The notes under the pieces: generated by a model
What the model saw: only the letters and a program-made list of their open reading frames with translations
What the model was told of the DNA's origin: nothing
The model's database searches: none
NCBI GenBank assembly: GCA_017473435.1
Contig: JAFULG010000013.1
Coordinates: 1-64,000 of the forward strand
Source: Clostridia bacterium
GTDB taxonomy: Bacteria; Bacillota; Clostridia; Oscillospirales; Acutalibacteraceae
DNA: 64,000 nt
Reading direction: 5' to 3'
Made by a program: the position numbers and the translations under genes
In this document: positions 7,095-16,633 of the stretch, in pieces
Numbering within the stretch: the first letter of the stretch is position 1
Layout of the letters: the number at the start of each line of letters is the position of its first letter

Positions 7095-10001
7095 TTACTT
7101 TCTTTCAGGAGAGAAAATTTCACGCTGAATATTTTTTAACGGAGGCTTTATAATCTCTTTGACAGGTGCGCCGGCTTGAGCTGTTTTATCAATGAGATTG
7201 AGATTGACGCTTTCTATTATTTCAACCGGTGTCACATTCATCGGAGCGGGAAGGAAAATGTCATCGTGCCATGTGTCATAACTTGCAGGGAAGGGAGCTA
7301 TACCCTTAAGCTTTTTCTTTCTCTTTTTGAGAATACGGCTAAAAAGAGTGTACACAGTTATCATCAGCAGGGTAAACAATGTTAATACAAGACCGATTCT
7401 GAAACCGGGAACTGTATATTTAAACCTGATATTATGATTACCCTTTGTAATCTTTACTGCAAGCAGAGCTTCGCTTAATTTTACGATGCTTTCATCGTCA
7501 ACAATTTTGCCGTCAATATATATCTTCCAGCCTGAATCATAGGGGATGGAGGTATAAAGCAGACAATCAGAGGGAGCGACAAGGCTGCCTTCGATTTCAG
7601 TTTCCTCGAATTTACTTACCTGAAGCTGATGTCTTGAGAGAAGATCATAGCCTTTTTTAAAGGTTTTATCGTCAATGCTGTAGGCACAGAATTTAATTGT
7701 ACCCGTGGCAGCTTCAACAGGTATATTGACGGTAACAGTTTGGCCCTGAGTAAGATAGCCAACGTCAAAAATGCAGTTTTGTGTAGCCGCCTGAGTGATG
7801 ACTCCTGTAGGTGTGTTGATAGTAACATTCTTACTTTCAGCGCCTGTTACGTGATAGAAAATATATATGTTGCCGTCAGTGGGGGCTGTGAGGCGATAGG
7901 TTGCAGAAGCGTCAAGCTCATCGCTTCTCTTATCATAAAACTGACTGAAGGATTTTGTGTCAAAGAAAGGTTCAAGATTTGAATAACTGATATCGTCAAC
8001 GGGTATTTCAACAAAAGGAGTTCCCAAGCCTCCGGTTGCAAGATCAAAATAGTCACCCTGAAGCTGGAACGGATTTTCTCCGGAATTCTGGAAGTCTTTA
8101 TAGTATTCCTCCGTTGCCCATTCGGTAAGACTGAGATTTGTGCAGTATGCAATAGGAAGCCAGTAATTGTTTTTATAGGCGGTGTATTTGTCGTAGCTGC
8201 TTACAGCCTTGTAATAAGGTGAATTAGTATGAACATCAGGAATTGAATTGTTAATGATGTATTTCATAGAGAACATCATATTGTAGACAGGGGTCTGAGG
8301 ATTATAGGTATAGCTGTTGATTTTGTTGCTCATCATACCTGAATAGTACTGAAGGTTAGAGAGCTTCTCATAAGCCATTGAGGAGAAAACCGAAGCACCG
8401 TTGTAGTAGTACCAGCTCGGATCCATTCTTGTGCGTAGGTTTGAAAGCTCCATACGGTAAAATTCGTTATTTTCAAGCTCATCGACACTGTCTTTTATTA
8501 CCTGGAAATTGTCGTAATCGGATACATAAGGCGTTTTTTCTACAGAGATATTCATGGTGCTTGTGTCACACATTACTGCTTCGCTGCAGCAGCAAACGAG
8601 AAGAAGCACCGCAACAGAGGCGGTCCTGTAGCGCTTATCCTTGAAAATTGAAAGGATAACAACAAAAAGAGCAATAAGTAGGAAGGAGAGCAGTACGGAG
8701 TTGCTTTTTACGTTTTTGCTTGTAAGCTCGTCAACAAGTACGACGAAAGCAAAAAGTCCTGCACCGACTACGCCTATTACTTTTGTTGAGAATTCTTCAA
8801 GCCTGATGAATACCTTGTAAGCCATTACAAGAAGCACAAAAGAGTAAATGAATGACTGGCGGTAGGGAAGATCATTGGGGAAGTGGAAGGCGTGCCAGAT
8901 ATAGTTGGGAATATTAAGGTTGAAGCTGAAATACAGTATGCACAGAAGAGAAAGAGTAGCGACCTTTTCTTTTTTGGTGATAGTTTTTGTAAAGAAGAAA
9001 AGAGGTGCAAGGATAAGAGTGAGAATACCGCAATAAACATTGGGGAGAACATCATCACCGCTGCTTCTGATTGTAGTTTCAAGGGAGGCAAGATGATTTG
9101 CAAAAAAGTCAAAATATGAAAAATAGCTTGTAAGCTCCGTCGGGGGAATATTTGTTGTTGCTGAACAGCCGGTAAGAATTTTATAAACAGGTATGAGTAC
9201 AATTGCCATAATTCCTGCGGCGGTAAGCGAGGCTATGCCAAACGTAAAGGCCGTGCGTAAAAATCTGTTGTTAGAAATTCCGGCAATAAGACCGCGTCTT
9301 GTCTTTCCGAAACGAGCATTAACGATGCTTTCACTAGAATAGTTTGCACCGAAGTAATAGAAGAAATATATTACTGAGAACAGGCAGAGCATAAAGGCAA
9401 TGTAGTAGTTAGAAAACATACTCAAAGAAAGCGCAATAACATAAGTGCGCATTTTGCCGTGATTGACAATACGCTCAATACCAAGGGCAACAATGGGTAA
9501 AAGGAACATAGCATCAAGCCACATTACATTCCAATAATAGGCAAGCATATATCCGCAAAAAGCGTAAAGCACGCCGAAGGCGCAGGTTGCATAGCTTTGA
9601 TAGCGTATTGATTTTTTTGCGTAATAAGTAAAAGCGGCGCTGCTTAAGGATGCTTTCAAAAGAATCATAACAGCTATAGCTTCGGTTATGTTTTTATGAC
9701 CGAAGAAGAATATCAAGGCACTCAAGGGACTTGAAAGGTAATTAAAAAAGTTGCCGAGAAAACAGCTTCCGAGACCGCTTGACCAGGAATAAATAAGACT
9801 GTCGCCCTGAATTACCCTTTCGTAAAGCTCTGCAAAAAGAGGGGCGTACTGATGATAAAGATCCATTCTTAAAATAGTTTTGTCTCCGAAGGGTACCATA
9901 CCGTTACAGATGTAAATTATCAGCATAGTTACCATTGCGGCAAAAAATGCCGTGATTATGTAGGTGTTATCCTGATACGCATACTTAATTTTTTTGAGCA
10001 T
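7095..10001 (-). CDS. YfhO-family multi-spanning membrane protein
   Basis: About 968 residues. The N-terminal 500 residues carry a dozen or more membrane segments with an early GDKTILRMDLYHQYAPLF motif. A large extracytoplasmic domain (about 500-880) follows, then a final membrane helix near 890-910 and a basic cytoplasmic tail. The arrangement and the DLYHQY motif fit YfhO (pfam09586), a GT-C-like family; the Bacillus member helps glycosylate lipoteichoic acid. The substrate here is inferred at most. I prefer the ATG at 10001 (AGAAGG six nt upstream) over a TTG at 10019 that precedes the ribosome site. Confidence 0.85.
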   Translation of the reverse strand: MLKKIKYAYQDNTYIITAFFAAMVTMLIIYICNGMVPFGDKTILRMDLYHQYAPLFAELYERVIQGDSLIYSWSSGLGSCFLGNFFNYLSSPLSALIFFFGHKNITEAIAVMILLKASLSSAAFTYYAKKSIRYQSYATCAFGVLYAFCGYMLAYYWNVMWLDAMFLLPIVALGIERIVNHGKMRTYVIALSLSMFSNYYIAFMLCLFSVIYFFYYFGANYSSESIVNARFGKTRRGLIAGISNNRFLRTAFTFGIASLTAAGIMAIVLIPVYKILTGCSATTNIPPTELTSYFSYFDFFANHLASLETTIRSSGDDVLPNVYCGILTLILAPLFFFTKTITKKEKVATLSLLCILYFSFNLNIPNYIWHAFHFPNDLPYRQSFIYSFVLLVMAYKVFIRLEEFSTKVIGVVGAGLFAFVVLVDELTSKNVKSNSVLLSFLLIALFVVILSIFKDKRYRTASVAVLLLVCCCSEAVMCDTSTMNISVEKTPYVSDYDNFQVIKDSVDELENNEFYRMELSNLRTRMDPSWYYYNGASVFSSMAYEKLSNLQYYSGMMSNKINSYTYNPQTPVYNMMFSMKYIINNSIPDVHTNSPYYKAVSSYDKYTAYKNNYWLPIAYCTNLSLTEWATEEYYKDFQNSGENPFQLQGDYFDLATGGLGTPFVEIPVDDISYSNLEPFFDTKSFSQFYDKRSDELDASATYRLTAPTDGNIYIFYHVTGAESKNVTINTPTGVITQAATQNCIFDVGYLTQGQTVTVNIPVEAATGTIKFCAYSIDDKTFKKGYDLLSRHQLQVSKFEETEIEGSLVAPSDCLLYTSIPYDSGWKIYIDGKIVDDESIVKLSEALLAVKITKGNHNIRFKYTVPGFRIGLVLTLFTLLMITVYTLFSRILKKRKKKLKGIAPFPASYDTWHDDIFLPAPMNVTPVEIIESVNLNLIDKTAQAGAPVKEIIKPPLKNIQREIFSPERK

Positions 10002-10093
10002 CATTAACCTTCTTTCCAAAATTTACTGTTAAAGATTATAATACAATATTTACGGTAACTGTGCAAGTGATTTTTATTAATTTAATTCTTTTG

Positions 10094-10122
10094 TTCTATT
10101 TACGTACAGCATCTCATATATT
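10094..10122 (+). promoter_or_regulatory. Candidate SigE promoter of the spoIIIA operon
   Basis: A CATATATT -10 at 10115-10122 matches the SigE consensus CATAnnnT. A weaker -35-like TTCTATT at 10094-10100 lies 14 bp upstream. spoIIIA is transcribed by SigE in the mother cell in Bacillus, so this is expected at this position. Confidence 0.45.
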
Positions 10123-10154
10123 AAACCAGAAAATAAAAAAATGAGGTGACGATT

Positions 10155-11171
10155 TTGACAAAAGAGATAAAGGACAAGGATTTTATCAGCGCTTTGAGTA
10201 TTATAAGGGGGGAACTTAAAAATAAGCTTTTAAATCTGCCTGAGGCCGTAAAATACGAAACGGCTGAAATACGTCTTCGTATTGGTAAGCCGATTGTACT
10301 TTACGGGACATATTCAACTGCTTTTCTTTCAAGAAATGATGGTATAACAAAAAATCCGCAGGAGGCATTTATATGTTACAGCGAGGATATGAATGATATT
10401 TTTTCAAGACTGTGCTCCTTTTCAGTTCATTCTCATTTGCAGAGTATAGTAAACGGATTTATAACTATCCAAGGCGGTCACAGAGTAGGAATATGCGGTA
10501 CGGCTGTTTCGGACAACCGCGGGAATATAACCTCGGTAAGAGATATATCTTCTCTTAATATACGTATTGCAAGAGAAAAGCCCGGGTGCAGCGAGGTGAT
10601 ATTCAACACTCTGTTTCACTCGTCCTTACAAAGCATAATTATAGCCGGAGCGCCTATGAGCGGAAAAACAACCGTGCTTCGCGATCTTGTGAGGAAAATT
10701 TCCGATTCCTATGATTCAAAAAAAATTTGCGTTATAGATGAGCGGCAGGAGATCGCCGCTATGAATGCAGGCTTTTGCCAACGCGATGTAGGTATTAACA
10801 CTGATGTTTTTGATCTTTATCCTAAGGATAAGGCTGTGCTTAATGCAATTAAAACGATGTCGCCTCAGCTTATTGCTATGGACGAGCTTTGCAGTGAAAG
10901 TGAAATTGCAGCAATCAGTCTTGCCGCCAACAGCGGTGTTAAGTTTATTGTTACTGTTCATGCTTCGGATTATACGGAAATACTTGAAAGACCTCAGATA
11001 AAAAGTCTGCTGAGGGCGTATTCCTTTGAGAAGCTTGTGCTGCTGAAGAAGATACCGGGTGAAATTGAAGGAATTTACGATACGAAGGAGCTGCTTGATG
11101 AAATTATCGGGAGGGATATTGGTATTAACAGGTGCGGTGCTTACGGGAATGATGATTTCCTCACGGCTTAA
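10155..11171 (+). CDS. spoIIIAA: Stage III sporulation protein AA, ATPase
   Basis: About 338 residues. It is the mother-cell ATPase of the SpoIIIA-SpoIIQ channel (feeding tube) that keeps the forespore active after engulfment. It resembles secretion ATPases: Walker A GAPMSGKTT at about 165-173 and a downstream acidic LIAMDELCSE Walker-B-like segment. The likely start is TTG at 10155, with GAGGTG at 10144-10149 upstream; the GTG at 10146 lies inside that site. First gene of an eight-gene operon. Its 3' end overlaps the next gene by 74 bp if the best spoIIIAB start is right. Confidence 0.93.
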   Translation: MTKEIKDKDFISALSIIRGELKNKLLNLPEAVKYETAEIRLRIGKPIVLYGTYSTAFLSRNDGITKNPQEAFICYSEDMNDIFSRLCSFSVHSHLQSIVNGFITIQGGHRVGICGTAVSDNRGNITSVRDISSLNIRIAREKPGCSEVIFNTLFHSSLQSIIIAGAPMSGKTTVLRDLVRKISDSYDSKKICVIDERQEIAAMNAGFCQRDVGINTDVFDLYPKDKAVLNAIKTMSPQLIAMDELCSESEIAAISLAANSGVKFIVTVHASDYTEILERPQIKSLLRAYSFEKLVLLKKIPGEIEGIYDTKELLDEIIGRDIGINRCGAYGNDDFLTA

Positions 11172-11601
11172 AAAGCGCGTAGAAATTCTCGAAGCAGTTG
11201 AAATTTTTATTTCATCTGTAAGTCTTGAAATAGAATTTGTAAGCTTGCCTGTTTATGAAATACTGAGGAAAACAGCTTGCTTTGAAGGCTGTAAGGAGCT
11301 TGATTTTATTGGGCATTGTCTTAGTAAAATGGAAGGCGGAGAAGATTTCAAAAGCTCCTGGGCTGCCGGAGTTGAACTGTCAGCTTTGCCGTTTAAGCGT
11401 GAGGAAAAGGAAAAGCTTAAAAGTCTGGGTGCTCTTATCGGTACGAGTGATGCTGAAGGTCAGAGAGCTATGCTTTCTCTTTACGGGAGTTATTTTTCGT
11501 TTTTTTCTGATAATGCCCGTAAGGAATGTGAAAAATACGGCAGAACAGGTATAAGCTTAAGCGTACTTTTAGGGCTGGGTATTTTAATTTTGCTGATGTA
11601 A
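11098..11601 (+). CDS. spoIIIAB: Stage III sporulation protein AB
   Basis: 167 residues starting at ATG 11098, which has AAGGAG at 11085-11090. The protein begins with a hydrophobic segment (about 3-20), continues with a helical soluble domain and ends with a second hydrophobic segment, GISLSVLLGLGILILLM. This is the SpoIIIAB pattern, related to type II secretion GspF folds. The start lies inside spoIIIAA (74-bp overlap in a different frame). An earlier in-frame TTG at 11059 has no good ribosome site. Confidence 0.88.
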   Translation: MKLSGGILVLTGAVLTGMMISSRLKKRVEILEAVEIFISSVSLEIEFVSLPVYEILRKTACFEGCKELDFIGHCLSKMEGGEDFKSSWAAGVELSALPFKREEKEKLKSLGALIGTSDAEGQRAMLSLYGSYFSFFSDNARKECEKYGRTGISLSVLLGLGILILLM

Positions 11602-11614
11602 GGAGGAGCGGTGT

Positions 11615-11809
11615 GTGGAAGTTGATCTGATTTTTAAAATTGCAGGGATAGGGATTATTGTTGCAGTGCTTAATCAGCTTCTTGGCAGAGCGGATAAGAG
11701 CGAATACGCTATGCTTACCACTCTTACAGGTATTATTATTGTTTTTTTTATGGTAATACCCGAGATAAAGGAGCTGTTTAAAATTATCAAGGAGATTTTG
11801 GATTTCTGA
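11615..11809 (+). CDS. spoIIIAC: Stage III sporulation protein AC
   Basis: A 64-residue protein made almost entirely of two hydrophobic helices, with a GIGIIVAVLNQLL first helix. It belongs with SpoIIIAD in the channel's membrane base. The GTG start at 11615 follows AAGGAGGAG. Size and position between AB and AD support the call. Confidence 0.93.
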   Translation: MEVDLIFKIAGIGIIVAVLNQLLGRADKSEYAMLTTLTGIIIVFFMVIPEIKELFKIIKEILDF

Positions 11810-11810
11810 T

Positions 11811-12194
11811 ATGTTTTTAAAATTGTTAGCACTGGGGACCGTTGGAGCATTTCTTGGGGTGATATTAAAAAAATACAGCCGTGAGCTTGTGATTTTTCTC
11901 GAAATTGCTGTAGCGGTTATTGCTGTTATCATAGTAAAGGACAATCTGTTCTCGACACTCAGTGATTTTGGTAAGGTTTTTTCATCCTTTTACGCAGGAG
12001 CTGAAATTTTTAAAGCAGTTTTCAAGGCTTCGGCAGTAACAGTAATGGCGAAGCTCGGAGCGGAGGTATGCAGAGAAAGCAGTATAGGATTGATGGGAGA
12101 TATTGTTGAACTCGGAGGAAGAGTTATGTTGATAATTCTTGCGTTTCCATTTATTGAAAAAGTGACGGAAATAGCACTTGCTTTTGTGAAATGA
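11811..12194 (+). CDS. spoIIIAD: Stage III sporulation protein AD
   Basis: 127 residues with four hydrophobic segments, the expected length for SpoIIIAD, a membrane part of the SpoIIIA complex. The ATG at 11811 comes one base after the spoIIIAC stop. Its TGA overlaps the next ATG (ATGA at 12191-12194), indicating translational coupling. Confidence 0.92.
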   Translation: MFLKLLALGTVGAFLGVILKKYSRELVIFLEIAVAVIAVIIVKDNLFSTLSDFGKVFSSFYAGAEIFKAVFKASAVTVMAKLGAEVCRESSIGLMGDIVELGGRVMLIILAFPFIEKVTEIALAFVK

Positions 12195-13312
12195 GAGCTT
12201 TAAAAGTTATTATTACGGTTGTTTTTCTTTTATGCTTTCTTGGTCTGAACGTTTCAGCTACAGAGGAAAGACAGAATATAGAAGATATGGTTGAGGAAAG
12301 TTTTTTCGGGTCACTTGACGGTGAACTGTCTTCCATGCTTGAGGATTTTGATATAGCTTCGCTTAAGGGGGAAGATGTTTTTTCGAGAGGTACGGAAAAA
12401 ATAAAGCTTTTTTTCACGGAAACATTTCAGGAAAAATTATCAGGAGCAGCAGGATGGTTTTTTATTCAGCTTTCACTTATTATGCTTCTGAGTGTCTATT
12501 CCGGTGCTTTCGATTTATCCGGAAACGGGGATGTGCTGTCGCTGCTGAGTGTGGTGATTTTTACGGTCAGCACTATTGAAAGATTAAACGGCTTTATTAA
12601 TTGTACTGTAGCTGCTATGAAGCTGAACGGTGAATTTATGCTGTCGTTTATACCTGTTTTTACACTTCTGATTTCTCTTTCCGGCAATCCTGCAAGTGCC
12701 CTTACATATAACGGCTTTTTACTGTTTTTCTGTGAACTGATGAATGTTGTTATTGATAAGTTTATGGTGTTTTTTATCGGTGTATATTTCGCCTTGTCAA
12801 TTTCCTTTTCGTTTAACGGAGCTTTTAATCTCGGCCGTTTTGTTAATGCCGTTAATAAAGGAATGAGCCTTCTGATAGGTTTTGCGGCTTCGATGTTTAC
12901 CGGTTTTTTGTCTCTGAAAAATGTATTGGCATATGCTACAGATTCCCTTTCGGCAAAAGGAGTAAGGTTTATGCTCAGCAGTCTTATTCCTGTAATAGGT
13001 TCCTCGCTTAGTGAGGCATATTCCTCGGTACTGGGAAGTATAAATCTTATGAAAAGCTCTCTTGCTGTTGTTGGAATTTTGGCTATTGTAATTATTAATA
13101 TACCGGCGCTTGCTGAAGGTGTTATATATTTTTTCCTTATAAGCATTCTTTCGGGAGTATGTGAGTTTTTAAGCCTGAACAGAGCTTCAGAATTTCTGAG
13201 AAGCTTTTCAGGCTGTGTGAAAATATTGCTTCTGCTTTGCTTGTTTCAGGTTTTTATCCTGGTAATTTCAATGGGAATTATGCTGACATTGAAGGGAGGC
13301 ATAAATGGATAG
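12191..13312 (+). CDS. spoIIIAE: Stage III sporulation protein AE
   Basis: 373 residues. An N-terminal signal-peptide-like segment (about 5-22, ending near VSATEE) is followed by an acidic extracytoplasmic stretch and about seven membrane segments. This matches SpoIIIAE, the polytopic channel component. The ATG overlaps the spoIIIAD stop and has no strong ribosome site, consistent with coupled translation. It overlaps spoIIIAF by 8 bp. Confidence 0.92.
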   Translation: MRALKVIITVVFLLCFLGLNVSATEERQNIEDMVEESFFGSLDGELSSMLEDFDIASLKGEDVFSRGTEKIKLFFTETFQEKLSGAAGWFFIQLSLIMLLSVYSGAFDLSGNGDVLSLLSVVIFTVSTIERLNGFINCTVAAMKLNGEFMLSFIPVFTLLISLSGNPASALTYNGFLLFFCELMNVVIDKFMVFFIGVYFALSISFSFNGAFNLGRFVNAVNKGMSLLIGFAASMFTGFLSLKNVLAYATDSLSAKGVRFMLSSLIPVIGSSLSEAYSSVLGSINLMKSSLAVVGILAIVIINIPALAEGVIYFFLISILSGVCEFLSLNRASEFLRSFSGCVKILLLLCLFQVFILVISMGIMLTLKGGING

Positions 13313-13763
13313 TTTAACGTTACAGATAAAATCAGTGTGTATTGTAAGTATTTTTACGGGAATTCTTAGTGTAGTGATTCCTTCCTGCAGACTGAAAAAA
13401 GCTTTTAATTCTTTTTGTGCTGTTGTTATCGTCTTTACCATATTGATGCCTTTTTCTTCTTTCGGAAAGGGTGCAGATGATTTTGTTTTTTTTGATTCTG
13501 ACAGCAATGAAGAGGGGACGCTGCCAAACAATGACACAGCCGAAAAATTTATTTACGGTTTAATTATTGAAAATGCGCTTAATAACCGTTTCGCAGAGAT
13601 GGGACTACATATTGAAATAAGTGCAGAATGCGAGAAGCTTGAAGACGAATACAGAGTAACCTCTTTTACGGTGTACGGATGTAAAGAAGAGGAAAAAGAA
13701 AAGGTAACTGCTTATTTTAATGAAAGCTTTAGCGGTGTTCCGATTAATTTTGCGGAGGAGTAA
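13305..13763 (+). CDS. spoIIIAF: Stage III sporulation protein AF
   Basis: 152 residues with two N-terminal membrane helices (about 9-24 and 32-50) and a soluble C-terminal domain of alternating strands and helices (about 90-152). That is the SpoIIIAF arrangement, whose C-terminal domain resembles ring-building motifs. The ATG at 13305 follows GGGAGG. Fifth gene from the end of the operon's channel set, tightly packed. Confidence 0.9.
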   Translation: MDSLTLQIKSVCIVSIFTGILSVVIPSCRLKKAFNSFCAVVIVFTILMPFSSFGKGADDFVFFDSDSNEEGTLPNNDTAEKFIYGLIIENALNNRFAEMGLHIEISAECEKLEDEYRVTSFTVYGCKEEEKEKVTAYFNESFSGVPINFAEE

Positions 13764-13764
13764 T

Positions 13765-14298
13765 ATGGGCGAATTCAAAAAAAGCTTTGGTGTATTATTC
13801 AGAAAACTTCAGAGTGATAAAAAAGCTCTTTTAACTGTGAGTGTCGGCGTTTTGGGAATGTTGCTCGTTCTTTTATCTGAAATCCCGTTAACCGGAAATG
13901 ACAGTAAGGATGCAAACGTCACTCAAAACGGATTTTATAACGATGAGCTTGAGCGTGAAACGGAAAAATTAATTTCAGAGATTGAAGGTGCAGGAAAAGT
14001 GAGCGTGATGCTTACGTACGAGGCTACGGAAGAAACAGTCTGGGCAAAGGAGATAAAGGAGAAAACAAACGGTGAAGACAGCTCTGATATGGAGGAAAAG
14101 TATATTATTGTTGATACAGCGCAAGGTGAATCAGGGCTTGCGGTAAAGATAATTTATCCCAAAATAAGGGGAGTTGCCGTGGTTTGCAACGGTGCGGATG
14201 ATCCGGTCGTAGCAAGCAGAATAAAATCCTTGCTGTCAGCACTTTTTGATATAGGCTCAAACAGAATAAGTATTGCCCGAAGGGGAGAACAGGAGTAA
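13765..14298 (+). CDS. spoIIIAG: Stage III sporulation protein AG
   Basis: 177 residues starting at ATG 13765 with GGAGGAG at 13752-13758. One membrane helix (about 22-40) precedes a ring-building-type extracytoplasmic domain containing SEIEGAGKVSVMLTYE and, near the end, VAVVCNGADDPVVASRI. In Bacillus, SpoIIIAG forms a large ring in the intermembrane space. An upstream in-frame ATG at 13720 lies inside spoIIIAF and lacks a ribosome site. Confidence 0.92.
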   Translation: MGEFKKSFGVLFRKLQSDKKALLTVSVGVLGMLLVLLSEIPLTGNDSKDANVTQNGFYNDELERETEKLISEIEGAGKVSVMLTYEATEETVWAKEIKEKTNGEDSSDMEEKYIIVDTAQGESGLAVKIIYPKIRGVAVVCNGADDPVVASRIKSLLSALFDIGSNRISIARRGEQE

Positions 14299-14301
14299 TT
14301 T

Positions 14302-14871
14302 ATGCTTATGAAAAAGAAACAGCTTCTTATGGCTACATTAGTCATTGCTTTAGGTGCCGCTGTTGCGGTTAATTGGTACTACACAAAAAATCCGCTTGAA
14401 GCCTCAACGGAAACAACCTCTGTTACAGAAGAGGTAAGCGGAACGCTTGGTGAATCATTGTCTGTCGGAAGCTCAGCTGTAGATCAGAATGTAACAGAAG
14501 TAACGCAAAGTGTAATGGCAAATGCGGACTTTTTTACAAAGGAACGGCTTAAAAGAGATGAGGCTTATGACGAAATAATTGAATCTATAGAGGATATGGC
14601 GGAAAAGGAAAATATTTCACAGCAGGAGGAAGAAAAAATTACAGCTTTGCTTGCTAATTATTCGCGCAATATGAAAACACAAAGTGATACTGAAAGCTTG
14701 ATTACAGCTAAAACAGGTAGTGACTGTATTGTTGTCATTAACGGTGAAGCATGTCAGATAATTATGGAAAAAAATTCATTAAATGATACTGTTATACTGC
14801 AAATTACGGAAATTATTGAAAAAAACACGAATATTTCTGCAAAAAATTTGACAATAATTGAAGCAAAGTAG
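14302..14871 (+). CDS. spoIIIAH: Stage III sporulation protein AH
   Basis: 189 residues. An N-terminal helix (about 7-24) anchors a Ser/Thr-rich linker and a C-terminal domain (about 75-189) like the YscJ/FliF ring fold. In Bacillus, SpoIIIAH meets SpoIIQ from the forespore side. The C-terminal segment DCIVVINGEACQIIM is typical. The ATG at 14302 follows CAGGAG. Last gene of the operon. Confidence 0.92.
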   Translation: MLMKKKQLLMATLVIALGAAVAVNWYYTKNPLEASTETTSVTEEVSGTLGESLSVGSSAVDQNVTEVTQSVMANADFFTKERLKRDEAYDEIIESIEDMAEKENISQQEEEKITALLANYSRNMKTQSDTESLITAKTGSDCIVVINGEACQIIMEKNSLNDTVILQITEIIEKNTNISAKNLTIIEAK

Positions 14872-14899
14872 TTGTGTGATTTAAAATTTGTGTTATAAT
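14872..14899 (+). promoter_or_regulatory. Promoter of nusB
   Basis: TTGTGT at 14872-14877 and a perfect TATAAT at 14894-14899, 16 bp apart, in the gap between spoIIIAH and nusB. Confidence 0.55.
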
Positions 14900-14958
14900 A
14901 TATTGGAATATAAATTATTATCCCGTATTATGCAATGGGAGAAGGAAGGAAAAACATT

Positions 14959-15363
14959 ATGACAAGACATGAAAGCAGAGAACTTGCATTTATCCTCATT
15001 TTTGAAAAAAGCTTTCAGAAGGATATTTCCGTAACAGAGCTTATCGACAGCGCTGTTGAGCTTGAGCTTTTTCCGCATAATGAATTTGCGGAAAGTCTTG
15101 CGAAAAAGGTATATCTTAAACTTGAAGAAATCGATGCTGTAATCGAAGAAAATCTTGTCGGCTGGAGTGCAAAGCGTATCTCTAAGGCTACAAAATCAAT
15201 TCTTCGTCTTGCTGTTTGTGAAATGCTCTACAGCGAAAATATGCCGGTTGGCGTTGCTATCAATGAGGCTGTTGAGATTGCAAAGAAATATGCTTCACAG
15301 GAGGATGCTTCTTATATCAACGGCGTTCTCGGTTCTATAGCGAAGAAAAACCTTAATAAATAA
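14959..15363 (+). CDS. nusB: Transcription antitermination factor NusB
   Basis: 134 residues, all-helical NusB fold. The N-terminal RHESRELAF box (about 3-11) and the C-terminal VAINEAVEIAKKYA and GVLGSI segments are diagnostic. It binds boxA RNA with ribosomal protein S10 during rRNA transcription. I chose ATG 14959 because GAAGGAAGG lies about 9 nt upstream; the in-frame ATG at 14935 adds an atypical extension that overlaps this site. Confidence 0.95.
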   Translation: MTRHESRELAFILIFEKSFQKDISVTELIDSAVELELFPHNEFAESLAKKVYLKLEEIDAVIEENLVGWSAKRISKATKSILRLAVCEMLYSENMPVGVAINEAVEIAKKYASQEDASYINGVLGSIAKKNLNK

Positions 15364-15393
15364 TATCACAGCACTTTAAAAGGAAAATAACAG

Positions 15394-16617
15394 ATGTCAT
15401 CGGTATTATCAGTAAGTCAGATAAATACATATCTGAAGTCAATCATTGATCAGGATTATAATTTAAAAAATATATATGTTTCAGGTGAAATTTCAAATTT
15501 CACCAATCACTACAGAACAGGACATTTTTATTTCACTCTTAAGGATGAACGGGCATCGGTTAAAGCTGTTATGTTCCGAAGCTCGGCTGAAAGGCTTCGC
15601 TTTATGCCGGAAAACGGCATGAAGGTGCTTGTAAGGTGCAATGTCTCGCTTTATGAGCGTGACGGTGTATATCAGCTTTACTGTGAGGATATGCAGCCTG
15701 ACGGTGCAGGTGAGTTGATGATAGCTTTTGAACAGCTCAAGGAAAAGCTTTCAAAGGAAGGTCTGTTTGCGGACGAGCATAAAAAGCCTTTACCTGAATA
15801 TCCGAAGCGTATCGGCGTTGTTACTTCACCAACCGGTGCTGCTATTGAGGATATCAAGAATGTTCTTTCGCGACGATATCCTTTTGCGGAAATTATACTT
15901 GCCGGAGTTACGGTGCAAGGTGATAGCGCACCCGAGCAGATTGCCAAAGCTATAAGAAGACTGAACCGTCTTAATTGCTGCGATGTAATTATTGTCGGTC
16001 GCGGAGGCGGTTCTGTAGAGGATTTATGGGCTTTTAACGATGAAGGTGTTGCAAGAGCATTATTTGAGTCTGAAATTCCTGTTATTTCCGCAGTAGGACA
16101 TGAGGTAGATTTTACAATTTCTGATTTTGTAGCGGATATGAGAGCCCCTACACCGTCTGCAGCGGCTGAATTGGCTGTTCCTGATTATAAAGAGGTTCTC
16201 TACGCAGCAGATAAGGTGCTTGACGGAATGACAGACAAGGTTCTGCATCTTATTGACGGTTATCAGATTAGACTTGCGGCTTATGAAAAGACAATTTACG
16301 AAAAAAGTCCGGTAAGAACTCTTGAACTTTATACCCAATGCGTTGACGCACTCAGAGATAAGGTTGAAGGGCTTATGCAAAGACGGCTTGAATTTTATGA
16401 AAACGCTCTTTATTATTATGCAGGACAGCTTGAGGCCACAAGTCCCTTGAAGGTCCTTGGCAGAGGATATGCAATGGTAAAAAATGAAGTGCTTGAGCCG
16501 GTAAAAACAGCTTCGAAAATCAAAGAAGGAGAAAACATAACCGTAATAATGCGTGACGGTACTCTTTCCTGTGTCTGTGAAAAAATAACTTTTGAGGAAA
16601 TTTGCGGCGAAATATGA
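15394..16617 (+). CDS. xseA: Exodeoxyribonuclease VII large subunit
   Basis: 407 residues. N-terminal OB-fold (about 1-100) with VSGEISNF, then the catalytic domain with GVVTSPTGAAIEDI, IIVGRGGGSVEDLWAFNDE and VGHEVDFTISDFVAD (about 145-255), and a coiled-coil C-terminal half. With XseB it degrades single-stranded DNA. It lies 16 bp before xseB, in the usual nusB-xseA-xseB-ispA-dxs order of Clostridia. Confidence 0.97.
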   Translation: MSSVLSVSQINTYLKSIIDQDYNLKNIYVSGEISNFTNHYRTGHFYFTLKDERASVKAVMFRSSAERLRFMPENGMKVLVRCNVSLYERDGVYQLYCEDMQPDGAGELMIAFEQLKEKLSKEGLFADEHKKPLPEYPKRIGVVTSPTGAAIEDIKNVLSRRYPFAEIILAGVTVQGDSAPEQIAKAIRRLNRLNCCDVIIVGRGGGSVEDLWAFNDEGVARALFESEIPVISAVGHEVDFTISDFVADMRAPTPSAAAELAVPDYKEVLYAADKVLDGMTDKVLHLIDGYQIRLAAYEKTIYEKSPVRTLELYTQCVDALRDKVEGLMQRRLEFYENALYYYAGQLEATSPLKVLGRGYAMVKNEVLEPVKTASKIKEGENITVIMRDGTLSCVCEKITFEEICGEI

Positions 16618-16633
16618 AAGGAAATAAAATACA

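Noticed and set aside
12496..13146. 216-codon minus-strand frame opposite spoIIIAE
   Set aside because: It is antisense to a well-recognised gene and lacks a ribosome site or family motifs.
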